Of a stretch of 64,000 nt of DNA, positions 16,831 to 26,415 are shown piece after piece. The position numbers were made by a program, and so were the translations under genes. Below the pieces are notes generated by a model. It had not been told where the DNA came from. It made no database searches and was given only the letters and a program-made list of their open reading frames with translations. Within the stretch, counting starts at the first letter, position 1. The number at the start of each line of letters is the position of its first letter. Origin of the DNA: Sporosarcina sp. P33 (GTDB taxonomy: Bacteria; Bacillota; Bacilli; Bacillales_A; Planococcaceae); assembly GCF_002077155.1 (NCBI RefSeq), contig NZ_CP015027.1, positions 2,644,501 through 2,708,500 on the forward strand, written 5' to 3'.

Positions 16831-19800
16831 ATGATCATCAAAAACGGATCGTTTGGTTTGCAACGTAATATGAATCAGGCGAATGAACGTCTAGAGAAGT
16901 CAATGGCGAAGCTGTCTAGTGGTAAGCGGATTACGTCTGCAGCGGTAGATGCTTCGGGTCTGGCCATCAGTGAGAAGTTGCGGGCACTGCAGCGTGGGTC
17001 CCGTCAGGCGCTTCAGAATGTGCAGGATGCGCAGTCGCTTGCGCAGACGGCAGATGCGGCTATGCAGGAGCTGACGGATGTCGTGCAGCGGATTCGGGAG
17101 CTGACGATTCAGGCGATGAACGGGACGAATACGGATGTGCAATTTGATTCTGATTCGGTGGATACGCTTATTATTCAGAATGAAGTCGATGAATTGAAGA
17201 AGAATTTGCGGGATATTGTACATAAGACGGAGTTCAATACGCATAAATTACTGACGAATACGGTACCGGGGGAGTATGTATATGCGGACCGCAGTGTGTC
17301 GGTGGATCGTTCAGCCCGTACGGTGCCAGTCAGTGGAAACGCAGTGTTTGGAGGCAATACTGCAAAAATAGAGCCGAGTTCGTATACAAAACAGGTCAAT
17401 ATTGGATCGGATTCACGGACAGTGGAAGAAGTGACTGCATCTTACCCACCTGTCAACGGAAAAGTGACGACTGTGATGGATCAAAAACCCAGGTGGTCGG
17501 CAGACGGTGAGACTATTTTGTTTCAATCCACACGGGATGGACAGCGATACAGTGTGCCTGCAAACGGCAGTGTCGATCCTAGAGTGGATGCTGATACTTC
17601 CGAAGCCGCCACTCGCAAAGAAGCGGGGGATTATCGACTGGAAATGGTTAATTCCAGCTTACAGTTGCAGAAGCGGTCGGGAAGCAATTGGACTGTGGAG
17701 CGATCCTATACGAATTATAATATAGCGGACGGTCTTCACGGCTATAATTTTGCGCCTACAGCAGATTCAGATGGGAAATGGTCATTTGCATTTTCCGATT
17801 CGGACGGCAATATATCTAAAGTAGTGATTAATACGCAAAACGGTTCGATCAGTTCGCCGGTATCTGTGATTCCGAACACGGATAAACTGAATCTGCCCCC
17901 TATAAATAATACGATATCTCTTGGTGGCACACCTGATCTTTACCGGATGAATGAGGGAGATGCTTCGCTTGTCGTGCACAAAGTGACAGACAGCGGTTCA
18001 CAGCAGCTAACGTACTGGGATGAAACAGGGACAGCACCGGTGTCTGGTTATTATACGGTAAACGGCAGTCAGATAACATTTCATGAGGATGCGAAGATCG
18101 GATTTGATCCGAATAGTGAAGATGATGCCCAGGATTACTATACGTTCCGATTTGTAAGAGGGAACAGTGCAGCAATTCATTCGGAGACGATTCCTTCGCA
18201 AGCCCAGTTGTATAATGTGAACGGTGAGCCGGGACCGATGTCTTTGAGAATCCAGATAGATGGGAAGGGTACGATTGCCAGGGAACATTATTTGGCTGAT
18301 CGGCCTGCTGATCCAGAGAACACGACGGGCGTGTACATAGACAAAGCGACGGGAAAGGCAGAGTTTTACGGTGATTTACGTCCTGCCCACAATGAAACTG
18401 TCCGTATTACGTATGTACCAGACAGCGACAGTGACCGCGGTGTTCAGACGTACGTCCTGCCGGCTGAAATTGATATATACAACCTGAATTCTTTGGATCC
18501 AACACTGCCGAAGTCATTGGAAGTGTATGCGGGTGGACGGAAGATTGCTTATGATGCATCGATGACTGACGGCTATACGTATGACCCTGCGACACGCCGA
18601 ATCAGTCTCTACGGTAATAGCCGCCCCGATGTGTCAATCGGTGAGAAAATCCATTATAAATACATTGCGGATTATAGCAGCACCAACACCAACGAAGTAG
18701 TGTATGGTATTCCGCTTGGATCAGCGAAGCCGGAAGTGTTTAATCTTGGGGACGCCGATGCGCCGAATTCAATTCGTGTGTTCCGAGGAGAAGAGGAAAT
18801 AAACTACTCCGACACTGATGGCTTTCAGTATAATGCGATAACGAATACGATTGAGCTGTTCGGCAACAGCCGACCGAATGTCGAGGATAAATACTTTGTT
18901 CGAATGGTGACAGTGCTAGAAGATCCAGTGAAACACGATGACATGCTGGAGATTCCGCTGTTCGACAAACCTGTATTGTATCAACCTGACAGTCTAGGCA
19001 TTCCAGAGATGCTGAACGTCACCATCGCTGGGAAAGTAATCACCTATGATGAAACAAAACAGGATGGCTACTTTTACAATAAGCAAACGAATGCGGTAGA
19101 AATATACGGTAACAGCCGCCCGGACGCGAAAGATTCTACATTGTTGTTGCCGAAGATTTCCGTGACGTTTGTGACGGAATCAGGACTAGTCAACCTATAT
19201 AATAACTCCTATGATATTCCGCTCGGTGCGGGTGCTTCTTCTTATGGAATTGAAGGGGAAGGCAATGTAAAAGGGCTAAAGGTGTTCAAAGATACGGTAG
19301 AAATACCATATGACGCGGAGGATGGCTATACCATCAATCCGGAAACGAACCTTGTCTCACTTCACGGCAGCTATCGCCCTACAGCAAAAACCGCGCCCAA
19401 TTCCATCCGTGTCTATTCAGTGCCGGAATCTTCTTTGAGCGCTACAGTACCTGAAGGATCTACTGTTCACAAGGTTTCGATAGGGATCACCGAAATTCTG
19501 CCGGCTGTTGACGAAAATGGTCACGGTTATCTGTTTGAAAATGGAAAAGTCAAGCTTATAGGCGATGCACGGCCGGACGCAGTTTTCGGCAGACCTAGTT
19601 ACGCGATGGAAGTAATTTATACCGAGCCACTCAGTATGGACCTGCCGGTAAATCCGTTACTCACAGACGACACAGCGTACTGCGATCACGAAACAGGCAG
19701 TGCACTACCAGATGCCGAAGTCGTGCCAGATTCCCAGGTAATCCGCCTAAACGGACAAGTACTCACACCAGATCAATACAACATTAGCGACAGCCGCGTT

Positions 19801-20283
19801 ACCCTGATCAACAGCGAAGTCACCCTGGCAGTCGGCAGCAACACAATCAGCGCCGACTATCAAATCAGACAGGGAATTCACTACGCAGATAACTCCTACA
19901 CCTTCCAAGTAGGCGGCAACTCAGGCAATCAACAAGTACTTAATATCGCTTCCTTTGATAACATGCTTGTGGATATGAGTGCGGTCTGTGTACGCACGGC
20001 AGAGCACGCAGCGAAAGGACTTGAAATCATCGACCGTTCCATGAACTTTATTCTCGGCGAACTAGGCAACATCGGAGCTGCTGAAAACAGCCTGACTCAT
20101 ATCGCGGCGAACCTTCGGATAGGCGAAGAAAGCATGACGGCAGCATTGAGCCGTATTGAGGATTTGGATGTTGCGAAAGAATTAATGAACAGTACGAAAT
20201 TACAGATGTTGACGCAGGTGGGGCAGACGCTGGCCGGGCATGATAAGCAGCGTAGGGAAGGGATTTTGGGGTTGTTGAAGTGA
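16831..20283 (+). CDS. Giant flagellin with a repetitive 900-residue insert
   Basis: 1150 residues, about three times hag. Residues 1-150 are a flagellin D0/D1 N-terminus (SMAKLSSGKRITSAAVDASG, AISEKLRALQRG, IRELTIQAMNGTNTD) and about 1045-1150 are the matching C-terminus (ALSRIEDLDVAKELMNSTKL, ending GILGLLK). Between them lies an insert with a TolB-propeller-like motif near residues 216-235 (PRWSADGETILFQSTRDG) and then six copies of a roughly 82-residue unit. Each copy closes with Y/F-G-N-S-R-P-D or a variant, near residues 511, 592, 675, 757, 843 and 909. No HExxH motif is visible, so it is not a flagellinolysin-type protease. A SigD promoter and a start codon after ATGGAGG support expression. 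Confidence 0.92.
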   Translation: MIIKNGSFGLQRNMNQANERLEKSMAKLSSGKRITSAAVDASGLAISEKLRALQRGSRQALQNVQDAQSLAQTADAAMQELTDVVQRIRELTIQAMNGTNTDVQFDSDSVDTLIIQNEVDELKKNLRDIVHKTEFNTHKLLTNTVPGEYVYADRSVSVDRSARTVPVSGNAVFGGNTAKIEPSSYTKQVNIGSDSRTVEEVTASYPPVNGKVTTVMDQKPRWSADGETILFQSTRDGQRYSVPANGSVDPRVDADTSEAATRKEAGDYRLEMVNSSLQLQKRSGSNWTVERSYTNYNIADGLHGYNFAPTADSDGKWSFAFSDSDGNISKVVINTQNGSISSPVSVIPNTDKLNLPPINNTISLGGTPDLYRMNEGDASLVVHKVTDSGSQQLTYWDETGTAPVSGYYTVNGSQITFHEDAKIGFDPNSEDDAQDYYTFRFVRGNSAAIHSETIPSQAQLYNVNGEPGPMSLRIQIDGKGTIAREHYLADRPADPENTTGVYIDKATGKAEFYGDLRPAHNETVRITYVPDSDSDRGVQTYVLPAEIDIYNLNSLDPTLPKSLEVYAGGRKIAYDASMTDGYTYDPATRRISLYGNSRPDVSIGEKIHYKYIADYSSTNTNEVVYGIPLGSAKPEVFNLGDADAPNSIRVFRGEEEINYSDTDGFQYNAITNTIELFGNSRPNVEDKYFVRMVTVLEDPVKHDDMLEIPLFDKPVLYQPDSLGIPEMLNVTIAGKVITYDETKQDGYFYNKQTNAVEIYGNSRPDAKDSTLLLPKISVTFVTESGLVNLYNNSYDIPLGAGASSYGIEGEGNVKGLKVFKDTVEIPYDAEDGYTINPETNLVSLHGSYRPTAKTAPNSIRVYSVPESSLSATVPEGSTVHKVSIGITEILPAVDENGHGYLFENGKVKLIGDARPDAVFGRPSYAMEVIYTEPLSMDLPVNPLLTDDTAYCDHETGSALPDAEVVPDSQVIRLNGQVLTPDQYNISDSRVTLINSEVTLAVGSNTISADYQIRQGIHYADNSYTFQVGGNSGNQQVLNIASFDNMLVDMSAVCVRTAEHAAKGLEIIDRSMNFILGELGNIGAAENSLTHIAANLRIGEESMTAALSRIEDLDVAKELMNSTKLQMLTQVGQTLAGHDKQRREGILGLLK

Positions 20284-20370
20284 GTGAGTTGGAATGTATT
20301 TGTGCACCACACGACAAGTTATAAATAGCTGAACGATATTTGAGATAAAATAAGATATCAAAGGAGAAGT

Positions 20371-21435
20371 ATGATTAGTAATAACAGATATAAGCAAAAG
20401 AGGTCTAAACAGGACGCGTATTTAAGTAATACAGAGAGAGCAGCAAGGATAGCAACTCTGTTAACTATTATTGCAGGTCTTTTTTATATACTAACAATAG
20501 TATTCAAATTTTATATAACTCTCTTCAAAAATAAAGTTTATTTAGATTTTCCAGTGCAGATTGAGCACATGGTAAGCAGTTCTGTAATAACATTTTTATT
20601 ATTAATAATTGGGCATTTAATATATCAAGTTTACAGAGATACTTATACATATAATAGCTACTTTGGTTCAAAACAAATGAAGACTAAGAAAATGGACTTA
20701 ATTGCAGACAAGACTTACTATAATTTGTTCCAATCTATAAAGCACTATCTATTAATTTTTTTCTTAATTAATATAATCTTCCTTTTTATAACGGAAATTT
20801 TAAATGAAAACTATGTTGTATATCCTATCCTCTTAATTATGACTATATTTATGATCATTTGGTGTGTTATAGAGTTTAAAAAACTATTAATTTACTTTAA
20901 AAATTTAAGATATAATTACGGTTATTATTTCATTACTATAATTTTATTAGGCTTTATTATAATGTTAGGGATCGCTTTCTCAGCACAATCTAAATCACTT
21001 TTAGTGGAATTTGGGGAAAGTAACAATTATAGTTTGATTCTGTCTATAGAAAGCGAGAACTTTAAGCCAGAGAACATTCATATAGAATATTTAGTGAACA
21101 ATGAAAAAAATGAACAGATTAAAAACAGAGAAACTATCTTAAATAGTAAAGACTTTCGTTATGGATATATTCAAAATACACAAGAGCTAAGAGAGGAAGA
21201 GGGGCGAATAAAAAAAGATAAAAAAACTGCCGTACTTAATAATAGTTTTATTAAGTATATCTATGAGGATAATATTTATGAATACCTCACTGAAGGTGAA
21301 AATTTTGTCGTTTTTACTATCGAAATACAAAGTTTAGGGACAAGTAATTATATAAAAATATTTAATCAAATTCATAAAGATAAAAATGGTGAATTAAAAA
21401 TTACTAAAGATAAATTTGAATGGAAGGGGGTGTAA
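20371..21435 (+). CDS. Polytopic membrane protein of unknown function
   Basis: 354 residues with about five hydrophobic segments (near residues 28-52, 68-88, 124-145, 150-170 and 186-206), then a C-terminal soluble domain of about 145 residues rich in E, N and K. The pattern is a membrane sensor or anchor, with no family I recognise. AAAGGAG precedes the ATG. It is strongly AT-rich compared with flagellar genes and lies in a cluster of orphan genes, suggesting transfer. Confidence 0.6.
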   Translation: MISNNRYKQKRSKQDAYLSNTERAARIATLLTIIAGLFYILTIVFKFYITLFKNKVYLDFPVQIEHMVSSSVITFLLLIIGHLIYQVYRDTYTYNSYFGSKQMKTKKMDLIADKTYYNLFQSIKHYLLIFFLINIIFLFITEILNENYVVYPILLIMTIFMIIWCVIEFKKLLIYFKNLRYNYGYYFITIILLGFIIMLGIAFSAQSKSLLVEFGESNNYSLILSIESENFKPENIHIEYLVNNEKNEQIKNRETILNSKDFRYGYIQNTQELREEEGRIKKDKKTAVLNNSFIKYIYEDNIYEYLTEGENFVVFTIEIQSLGTSNYIKIFNQIHKDKNGELKITKDKFEWKGV

Positions 21436-21515
21436 AATATTTTTTATAAATGTATACACTTTATGGTTTAAATCCGAAGGTTGATAGTATTAGTATTGTG
21501 CAACGGTGCATCAAA

Positions 21516-21613
21516 TTGATGAGTACCTATGTGAGAAATTAACATGATTATTGCGATAATCATGACTGTTTAAACAATCATGAAAGTTTGGTGCACAGGT
21601 ACTCAAAAATCAA
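21516..21613. repeat. 98-bp MITE-like element with terminal inverted repeats
   Basis: The left end TTGATGAGTACCTATGTGA mirrors the right end, whose reverse complement reads TTGAT, TTT, GAGTACCTGTGCAC. Inside is a second palindrome (CATGATTATT / ATAATCATG). Three diverged relatives lie at 14386, 15436 and 16540. There is no coding capacity. Confidence 0.7.
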
Positions 21614-21809
21614 TATCTTGGGTAGTCTCATTAATTTCAGTTTTTCCATAGGAAATCTTGACCGGTGCTAGCTCTTCAGTTTGCGCGTGAATGTTATTAA
21701 TATATTTTTTCCATTTATTCCCTTCATTACTTTTTACTAGATATCGCAAAAACCTTATTAAGTCAGAATTCCTTTTATAATTGCTTATTCTACAATTTTT
21801 AATGATCAC
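21603..21809 (-). CDS. Possible short protein coupled to the upstream membrane protein
   Basis: 68 residues, starting with GTG inside the last codons of the 21799-22350 gene (11-nt overlap). There is no clear ribosome site, so it would depend on translational coupling. The 3' end runs into the hairpin element. No family is recognised. It could also be a frameshifted extension of the upstream gene. Confidence 0.3.
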   Translation of the reverse strand: MIIKNCRISNYKRNSDLIRFLRYLVKSNEGNKWKKYINNIHAQTEELAPVKISYGKTEINETTQDIDF

Positions 21810-22350
21810 TTATATTAACTTCTACAGTAGCCACATGTGTTTCAATAAAGAGCAAGATTACATTAAAAACTTTGTCATGTAGATCTTGGGTGTCTTTAGT
21901 TAATTCTTCGTTTTCAATAAACTTCGGTATCCCTTCTACAAAATACCTTTTTATGTATTCCTCATATTTAGACATGGCCTGATGTATTACTTTCCTTTCG
22001 CTAGTTTCAAAGTAAGTTCCTAGTTCGTGGTTTGTAATATTTATAGAAACAGGCAATTTATTCATCACTTCTGATGTAATCCCCGAATCTTTTAAAGTTC
22101 GTACTTGTTTTTCAATCTTTTGAAACTGTGTTAATATATCTCTTTTCAATTGGTCTCTTACGTTTTTCTTCAATTCTTCTTGTGATTCAAAAATCATTTT
22201 AGAAACTTGGGCGCTTTCATTTGCTGCATCGGCTGCTCCTTTGGCAGCCTTAGCTGATTGTATATTAGCTCTCCAAATCAAGAAACTGAAAACTGCTGTG
22301 GTAATTGCTCCTGCAATAACAGCACATGATTCTATATTATCAAATGTCAT
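21799..22350 (-). CDS. Membrane-anchored coiled-coil protein of unknown function
   Basis: 183 residues: one N-terminal transmembrane helix (about residues 8-27), an alanine-rich linker, a coiled coil (about 45-95), and a soluble C-terminal part. AAAGGGG precedes the ATG. It is transcribed opposite to its neighbours and is AT-rich. The layout (TM then long helix) resembles several small phage- or defence-associated membrane proteins, but that is only a resemblance in architecture. Confidence 0.6.
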   Translation of the reverse strand: MTFDNIESCAVIAGAITTAVFSFLIWRANIQSAKAAKGAADAANESAQVSKMIFESQEELKKNVRDQLKRDILTQFQKIEKQVRTLKDSGITSEVMNKLPVSINITNHELGTYFETSERKVIHQAMSKYEEYIKRYFVEGIPKFIENEELTKDTQDLHDKVFNVILLFIETHVATVEVNISDH

Positions 22351-22690
22351 ATTTATTCCCCTTTACTACCAATTGTAACCAATACGACAATAAAAGAAAA
22401 TAGTAATATCGAGCACTTGGGCTTGAAATAATTCTGATTAGTGCCAGAGTTGTTTAACACACAAGTGTGCAAGAAATGAAAGGAGTCGCAGTAATATGCG
22501 TAAATAGTATATTCGCGGTTGGTCAATTGTCACTCGACGAGAATAAGGTGCTTATAGAACTCGCGGATGTGAAGTATGTAGATGTAGCTTAACGGGCTAT
22601 ATAATACGAAAACGCAACATAAGCTAGCGTTATTTTTTTATGGTTTAAATTCCCTTCTTGTCGTATGATAATGGACAGGGAGAGGGATTA
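22351..22690. other. Intergenic interval with a doubtful 38-codon frame
   Basis: A frame from the ATG at 22476 to 22592 lacks a ribosome site and may be a relic. A hairpin AACGC / GCGTT with a T7 run (22613-22645) looks like a terminator. Nothing else is evident. Confidence 0.4.
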
Positions 22691-23281
22691 ATGGATATTA
22701 AACAATACATTAAAACAGCGTGGGAAGGTCTACCTAATGCACCTACAGAATTAGCACCTTCTTATTTAGGAAAGTTTTTTCAAATGGTCAAAAACAAGCA
22801 GTTTGATAGAAGGATTAAGAAAGTGGAAGAACCATTTTTGCGTGTTCTTCAAATGATTCCTTTAAATGATTTTAAATACTTTGAGGATAAAATAGGACCA
22901 ATTGTCATACAAAGAATATTCCTAGACGATGAGGATGATAAAGCGGAGTTCTTAATCTTGGGTTTTGAAAATTGCGTGAAAAACGAAATCAAAGATGAGG
23001 ATTTAATTATTTATTACTTTGATTTAATATCGGAACTAAGAGTATTAGATTTAAAGAGACTTGTATCATTTTCAGGAAGAACAGACGAAACACCGATAAG
23101 ACCTGAGGAGAGTTCTAAAGAGGAACTTTTGTTACATTCTTCAGATATAAAGTTAAATAGATTAGGGTTAATTCAAGTAAAAATGGGCTGGTCTTCTGAA
23201 AATGGAGATCAAATCAATTATAACTTTCCAATTGAACTTACTAAAAGAGGAAACAAGTTTTTAGATTTTATAGGATTCTAA
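22691..23281 (+). CDS. Hypothetical protein, weakly Abi-alpha/DUF4393-like in layout
   Basis: 196 residues, soluble. The central helical segment, the LNRLGLI element and the C-terminal ELTKRGNKFLDFIGF recall the C-terminal part of Abi-alpha (DUF4393) proteins, but the match is by eye only and could be coincidental. The ATG at 22691 is chosen over one at 22658 because GGGAGAGGG lies seven bases before it. It is a single gene in an AT-rich orphan cluster. Confidence 0.55.
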   Translation: MDIKQYIKTAWEGLPNAPTELAPSYLGKFFQMVKNKQFDRRIKKVEEPFLRVLQMIPLNDFKYFEDKIGPIVIQRIFLDDEDDKAEFLILGFENCVKNEIKDEDLIIYYFDLISELRVLDLKRLVSFSGRTDETPIRPEESSKEELLLHSSDIKLNRLGLIQVKMGWSSENGDQINYNFPIELTKRGNKFLDFIGF

Positions 23282-23576
23282 AGATTCCAAAGTCCGAATA
23301 TTTCTCTTATGCCACATCCGGAACAAAATGCGTTCTAAATTTATACTAGTCTGTATTGGTAAGTAGAAGTAAATAAGAGACGATACTTTCATACCTATTC
23401 AAAATGATTAAATTCTCTCAACCAACTGGATTATGCCTAACATCGCAACATTATACTCAAATCATATATTTATAATATTAAGCATCAATGCACCACACAA
23501 ATCATAAAGAATGCTGAACAGTGTCAAATTTATGTGACGCATAGTTGCGCGAAAAGAGTAAAAAAGGGGCGAAAAT

Positions 23577-24392
23577 ATGTTTCCAATCGAAGAACTAACC
23601 TACATAAAAAGACTGGGCGGTCTCACCAACCTAAACTTTCTCGTCGCACACAAAGGACAAAAATACGTCCTGCGTTTCCCGGCCCACGAGTTTGAAGACA
23701 TTATTAACCGCCACCATGAAAAAGCCAACCAGCAAATTGCGGCTGAAATTGGGGTGACGGTTGGCAATGCGGTGTTTACCGATGAAGGCATTAAAATGAC
23801 TCCGTATTACGATGCGACGGCTGATTTAACGCGGGATCTGATGGGGACGGCGGAGTATTTGGAGAAGATTGCGGGTGTGTTGTCTGCGCTTCATTCGTCG
23901 AACAAGGAGTTTCCAAATCGTTTTGATTATTGGGGAGAAGTGGAGAAGTATAAAATTACGTTAGCTGAAATCCCTTCGCTGTATGTACTGCTGGAAGAGC
24001 GATTGAGGAAGCTGATGCAAGGGGAGCGGCAGGAGTATGTGCCGTGTCATATGGATTCGGTGACGGCTAATTTTATTCAAAATGATGCAAGGCAGCTGCT
24101 GCTGATCGACTGGGAGTACAGTGCGAACTATTTGCCTGAGTGGGATTTGGCGGCGTTTATTTTGGAACGCGAGTTAAGTGAGGAGCAAGAGCAAGTGCTG
24201 CTCGATTATTATGGTTTGCCCGCATCTTTGAAACCGTCGCTTGAGCTGCAAAAGTTGAAGTCAGATTTCCTTTGGTCGTTATGGTCACTTGTTAAAGAGA
24301 AGGAAGATCCTTCGTTTGAACAGTATACAGCGAAGCGGACAGAGCGCCTGATTGAAGGGTTAGAGCAATATTACCGTGTGTATGGGAATTGA
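23577..24392 (+). CDS. Choline kinase / aminoglycoside phosphotransferase-family protein
   Basis: 271 residues with a protein-kinase-like fold: N-lobe GGLTNLNFLV and KYVLRFP (ATP-binding lysine region), catalytic-loop CHMDSVTANFI at 157-167 (H158, D160) and the metal-binding LIDWEYS near 176-182. The catalytic loop and IDWEY wording fit choline/ethanolamine kinases of the LicA group better than antibiotic phosphotransferases. AAGGGGCG precedes the ATG. It stands alone, so the substrate cannot be inferred from neighbours. Confidence 0.85.
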   Translation: MFPIEELTYIKRLGGLTNLNFLVAHKGQKYVLRFPAHEFEDIINRHHEKANQQIAAEIGVTVGNAVFTDEGIKMTPYYDATADLTRDLMGTAEYLEKIAGVLSALHSSNKEFPNRFDYWGEVEKYKITLAEIPSLYVLLEERLRKLMQGERQEYVPCHMDSVTANFIQNDARQLLLIDWEYSANYLPEWDLAAFILERELSEEQEQVLLDYYGLPASLKPSLELQKLKSDFLWSLWSLVKEKEDPSFEQYTAKRTERLIEGLEQYYRVYGN

Positions 24393-24423
24393 CCGTTCGG
24401 CATCCAACTATATAGAATCATCC

Positions 24424-24470
24424 AACCCGGATTTTCCGTTCAGTGCTTGAATTGGAATTCGGGTTTTCTG
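24424..24470 (+). terminator. Probable terminator after the choline-kinase-like gene
   Basis: AACCCGGATT pairs with AATTCGGGTT (10 bp, one wobble) across a 22-nt loop, followed by TTTCTGTTTT. Confidence 0.6.
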
Positions 24471-24586
24471 TTTTCCTGTGCAGTCATGCAGTTTGAGTAC
24501 CTTTCCGTAAATCGGGGTATAGAATATATCGTGGCGATGTTCACCTGAAGGAAATTCAGGGAGTAGGAAAGAGGAGAGTGCCTTAC

Positions 24587-25294
24587 ATGAAACCATTAAT
24601 CGGTGTTACATCAGATATAGATCAGAACGGAGATACACTCGTTCAGACGAGATACATACAAGCAGTTCGTCAAGCGGGCGGCGTACCAGTCGTTTTGCCT
24701 GTAGGGCTTGAAGCAACGGAAGAAGTTTGCGAACGGCTGGATGGCCTATTGCTGATTGGCGGGGAAGATATTGATCCGTACTTGTATGGTGAAGAACCTC
24801 ATCGGCAGCTTGGGAAAGTATTGCCTGAGCGGGATGAGTCAGAACTTGCGCTAATTAACACGATGGCAGTGCAGGACAAGGCGGTGTTTGGAATTTGCAG
24901 GGGCTATCAGCTGATCAATGTCGCGTTTGGCGGAACTATTTATCAGGATATGTATGCGCAGCTGTCAGAAGATCTGTTGCAGCATCATCAGCTGACGGAC
25001 CTGGACTTTGCATTTCACTCCATTGATATGGTGGGAGACAGCAAGCTGGCAGAGTGGGCAGGAACTTCCGAAGTCCGTGTGAATTCATTGCATCACCAAG
25101 CTGTGAAGGAAGTGCAGGCTCCGCTCGTTGTAACGGCGGTTGCGAAGGATGGTGTCATCGAAGCAATTGAGAGTACAGCGCACCGTTTTGTAGTAGGCGT
25201 TCAGTGGCACCCTGAAGCGATGGTGAAGAGGGGAGATCGTTTGTCGCTGAAGCTGTTTGAGCAGTTTATTGAGGCGGCAAGCGGGAAAAGGTAA
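24587..25294 (+). CDS. Class I glutamine amidotransferase-like hydrolase (peptidase C26, PuuD type)
   Basis: 235 residues. Members cleave the gamma-glutamyl bond of compounds such as gamma-glutamyl-GABA. Visible are the oxyanion strand LLIGGEDIDPYLYG, the nucleophile elbow GICRGYQ (C104) and the catalytic H208-P-E210 in VQWHPE. The ATG at 24587 is used because GAGGAG lies 10 bases upstream, whereas the in-frame GTG at 24578 is adjacent to it. There are no other putrescine-pathway genes nearby, so the physiological substrate is open. Confidence 0.9.
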   Translation: MKPLIGVTSDIDQNGDTLVQTRYIQAVRQAGGVPVVLPVGLEATEEVCERLDGLLLIGGEDIDPYLYGEEPHRQLGKVLPERDESELALINTMAVQDKAVFGICRGYQLINVAFGGTIYQDMYAQLSEDLLQHHQLTDLDFAFHSIDMVGDSKLAEWAGTSEVRVNSLHHQAVKEVQAPLVVTAVAKDGVIEAIESTAHRFVVGVQWHPEAMVKRGDRLSLKLFEQFIEAASGKR

Positions 25295-25354
25295 TCGATT
25301 TCTGCAGCAGTATTTCGGCATTTTCCTTTTACCCTTAATTAGAATAGGTACATG

Positions 25355-25388
25355 AATACCCCCTTCAACGATGGAAGGGGGTATTTGA
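25355..25388. terminator. Hairpin between convergent genes
   Basis: AATACCCCCTT / AAGGGGGTATT is a perfect 11-bp stem with a 9-nt loop, serving the amidotransferase gene and probably the HAD gene on the other strand. Confidence 0.8.
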
Positions 25389-25395
25389 TTCCGTA

Positions 25396-26094
25396 TTACT
25401 TACAAATTGCAGTTACACGTCCCGGACTGAATTCTTCCCACGAATGAATTTCATATGTCGGCTGAATTCCAGTATGGTTTTCCCGGCGGTCTCGGTTGAA
25501 CCAGCAAGTGTCGATGCCGGCGTTGATTCCGCCTTGAATATCAGATGTCAGGGAATCGCCGATCATCAGCACGCGGGAAGGATCTGTGATGCCAAGTTTA
25601 TTAAAGGTATACTCGAAAATTTCTCGCTGCGGCTTCCGGTATCCTGTTTCTTCGGAAGCAATGATCGCTTCAAACGTATTACGTAAAGGAGAGCCGGCTA
25701 TGCGAGCGTGTTGGGCAAGTGTGAAGCCGTTTGTCAGGATCGCCAATCGGTACTCTGACAGCCGTGAAATCATCTCTTCGACGCCGTCGATCAAATGGGA
25801 CTCATAGCCCAGATTTTCAATGTACAGCTCACCGAAATGTGAAGCATCTATTTGAAGTTCGTGGTGTGCGAATAACCGGCGGAAGCGTTCCACTTTTAAT
25901 TCTTCAATGGCGATGTGTCCTTGCTCCAGCTCATCCCAGATGACGGAGCTGATCGCGCGATATGTATCACGGTACGCATCTAAACCGTTCGGCAGCCCAA
26001 ACGTGTGGAACGTTTTGCCGAGTGCATGTTTTTCTGTTTCATCAAAATCGAATAGTGTATCGTCCAGATCGAATAGCAGTAAATCGTATGACAT
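25396..26094 (-). CDS. HAD-family nucleotidase (YjjG/YfnB type)
   Basis: 232 residues. Motif I is FDLDDTL (D9, D11), motif II ILTNGFT, motif III the lysine in GYRKPQREIF, and motif IV MIGDSLTSDIQGG. The TNG wording and the helical cap domain fit the YjjG non-canonical pyrimidine nucleotidase subfamily, which removes phosphate from damaged or unusual nucleotides. The frame is open further upstream to 26253, but the ATG at 26094 has AAGGGG before it and matches the family's N-terminus. Confidence 0.9.
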   Translation of the reverse strand: MSYDLLLFDLDDTLFDFDETEKHALGKTFHTFGLPNGLDAYRDTYRAISSVIWDELEQGHIAIEELKVERFRRLFAHHELQIDASHFGELYIENLGYESHLIDGVEEMISRLSEYRLAILTNGFTLAQHARIAGSPLRNTFEAIIASEETGYRKPQREIFEYTFNKLGITDPSRVLMIGDSLTSDIQGGINAGIDTCWFNRDRRENHTGIQPTYEIHSWEEFSPGRVTAICK

Positions 26095-26415
26095 AAAGAA
26101 GAACCCCTTTTTTGCAATAAGTACTAGTATAACATGAGGAAATAGATGAAAGAAGAATGGACTGCTGGTGATGGAGAGGGTAGATGAAAAGTAAATGATA
26201 CATAAGTTCATGAGACTAATAATATAGTATTTTTTATGCAACATTAAATGCAAACTGCAGCCGGTAAAGTATTAAAAATGACAAAATCATAATATTGTGT
26301 AAATAGATTTGAAAATATTCTTAGTTGAGGGTAATCTTTAAAGTAGATTGATCTTGCATCCAGATAGTCTACAACAGATTTTAAAGAAACAATATGATTA
26401 CAAGGGGTGAAAGTT

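Noticed and set aside
16831..20283. Flagellinolysin (flagellin with metallopeptidase insert)
   Set aside because: No HExxH zinc motif is visible in the insert.
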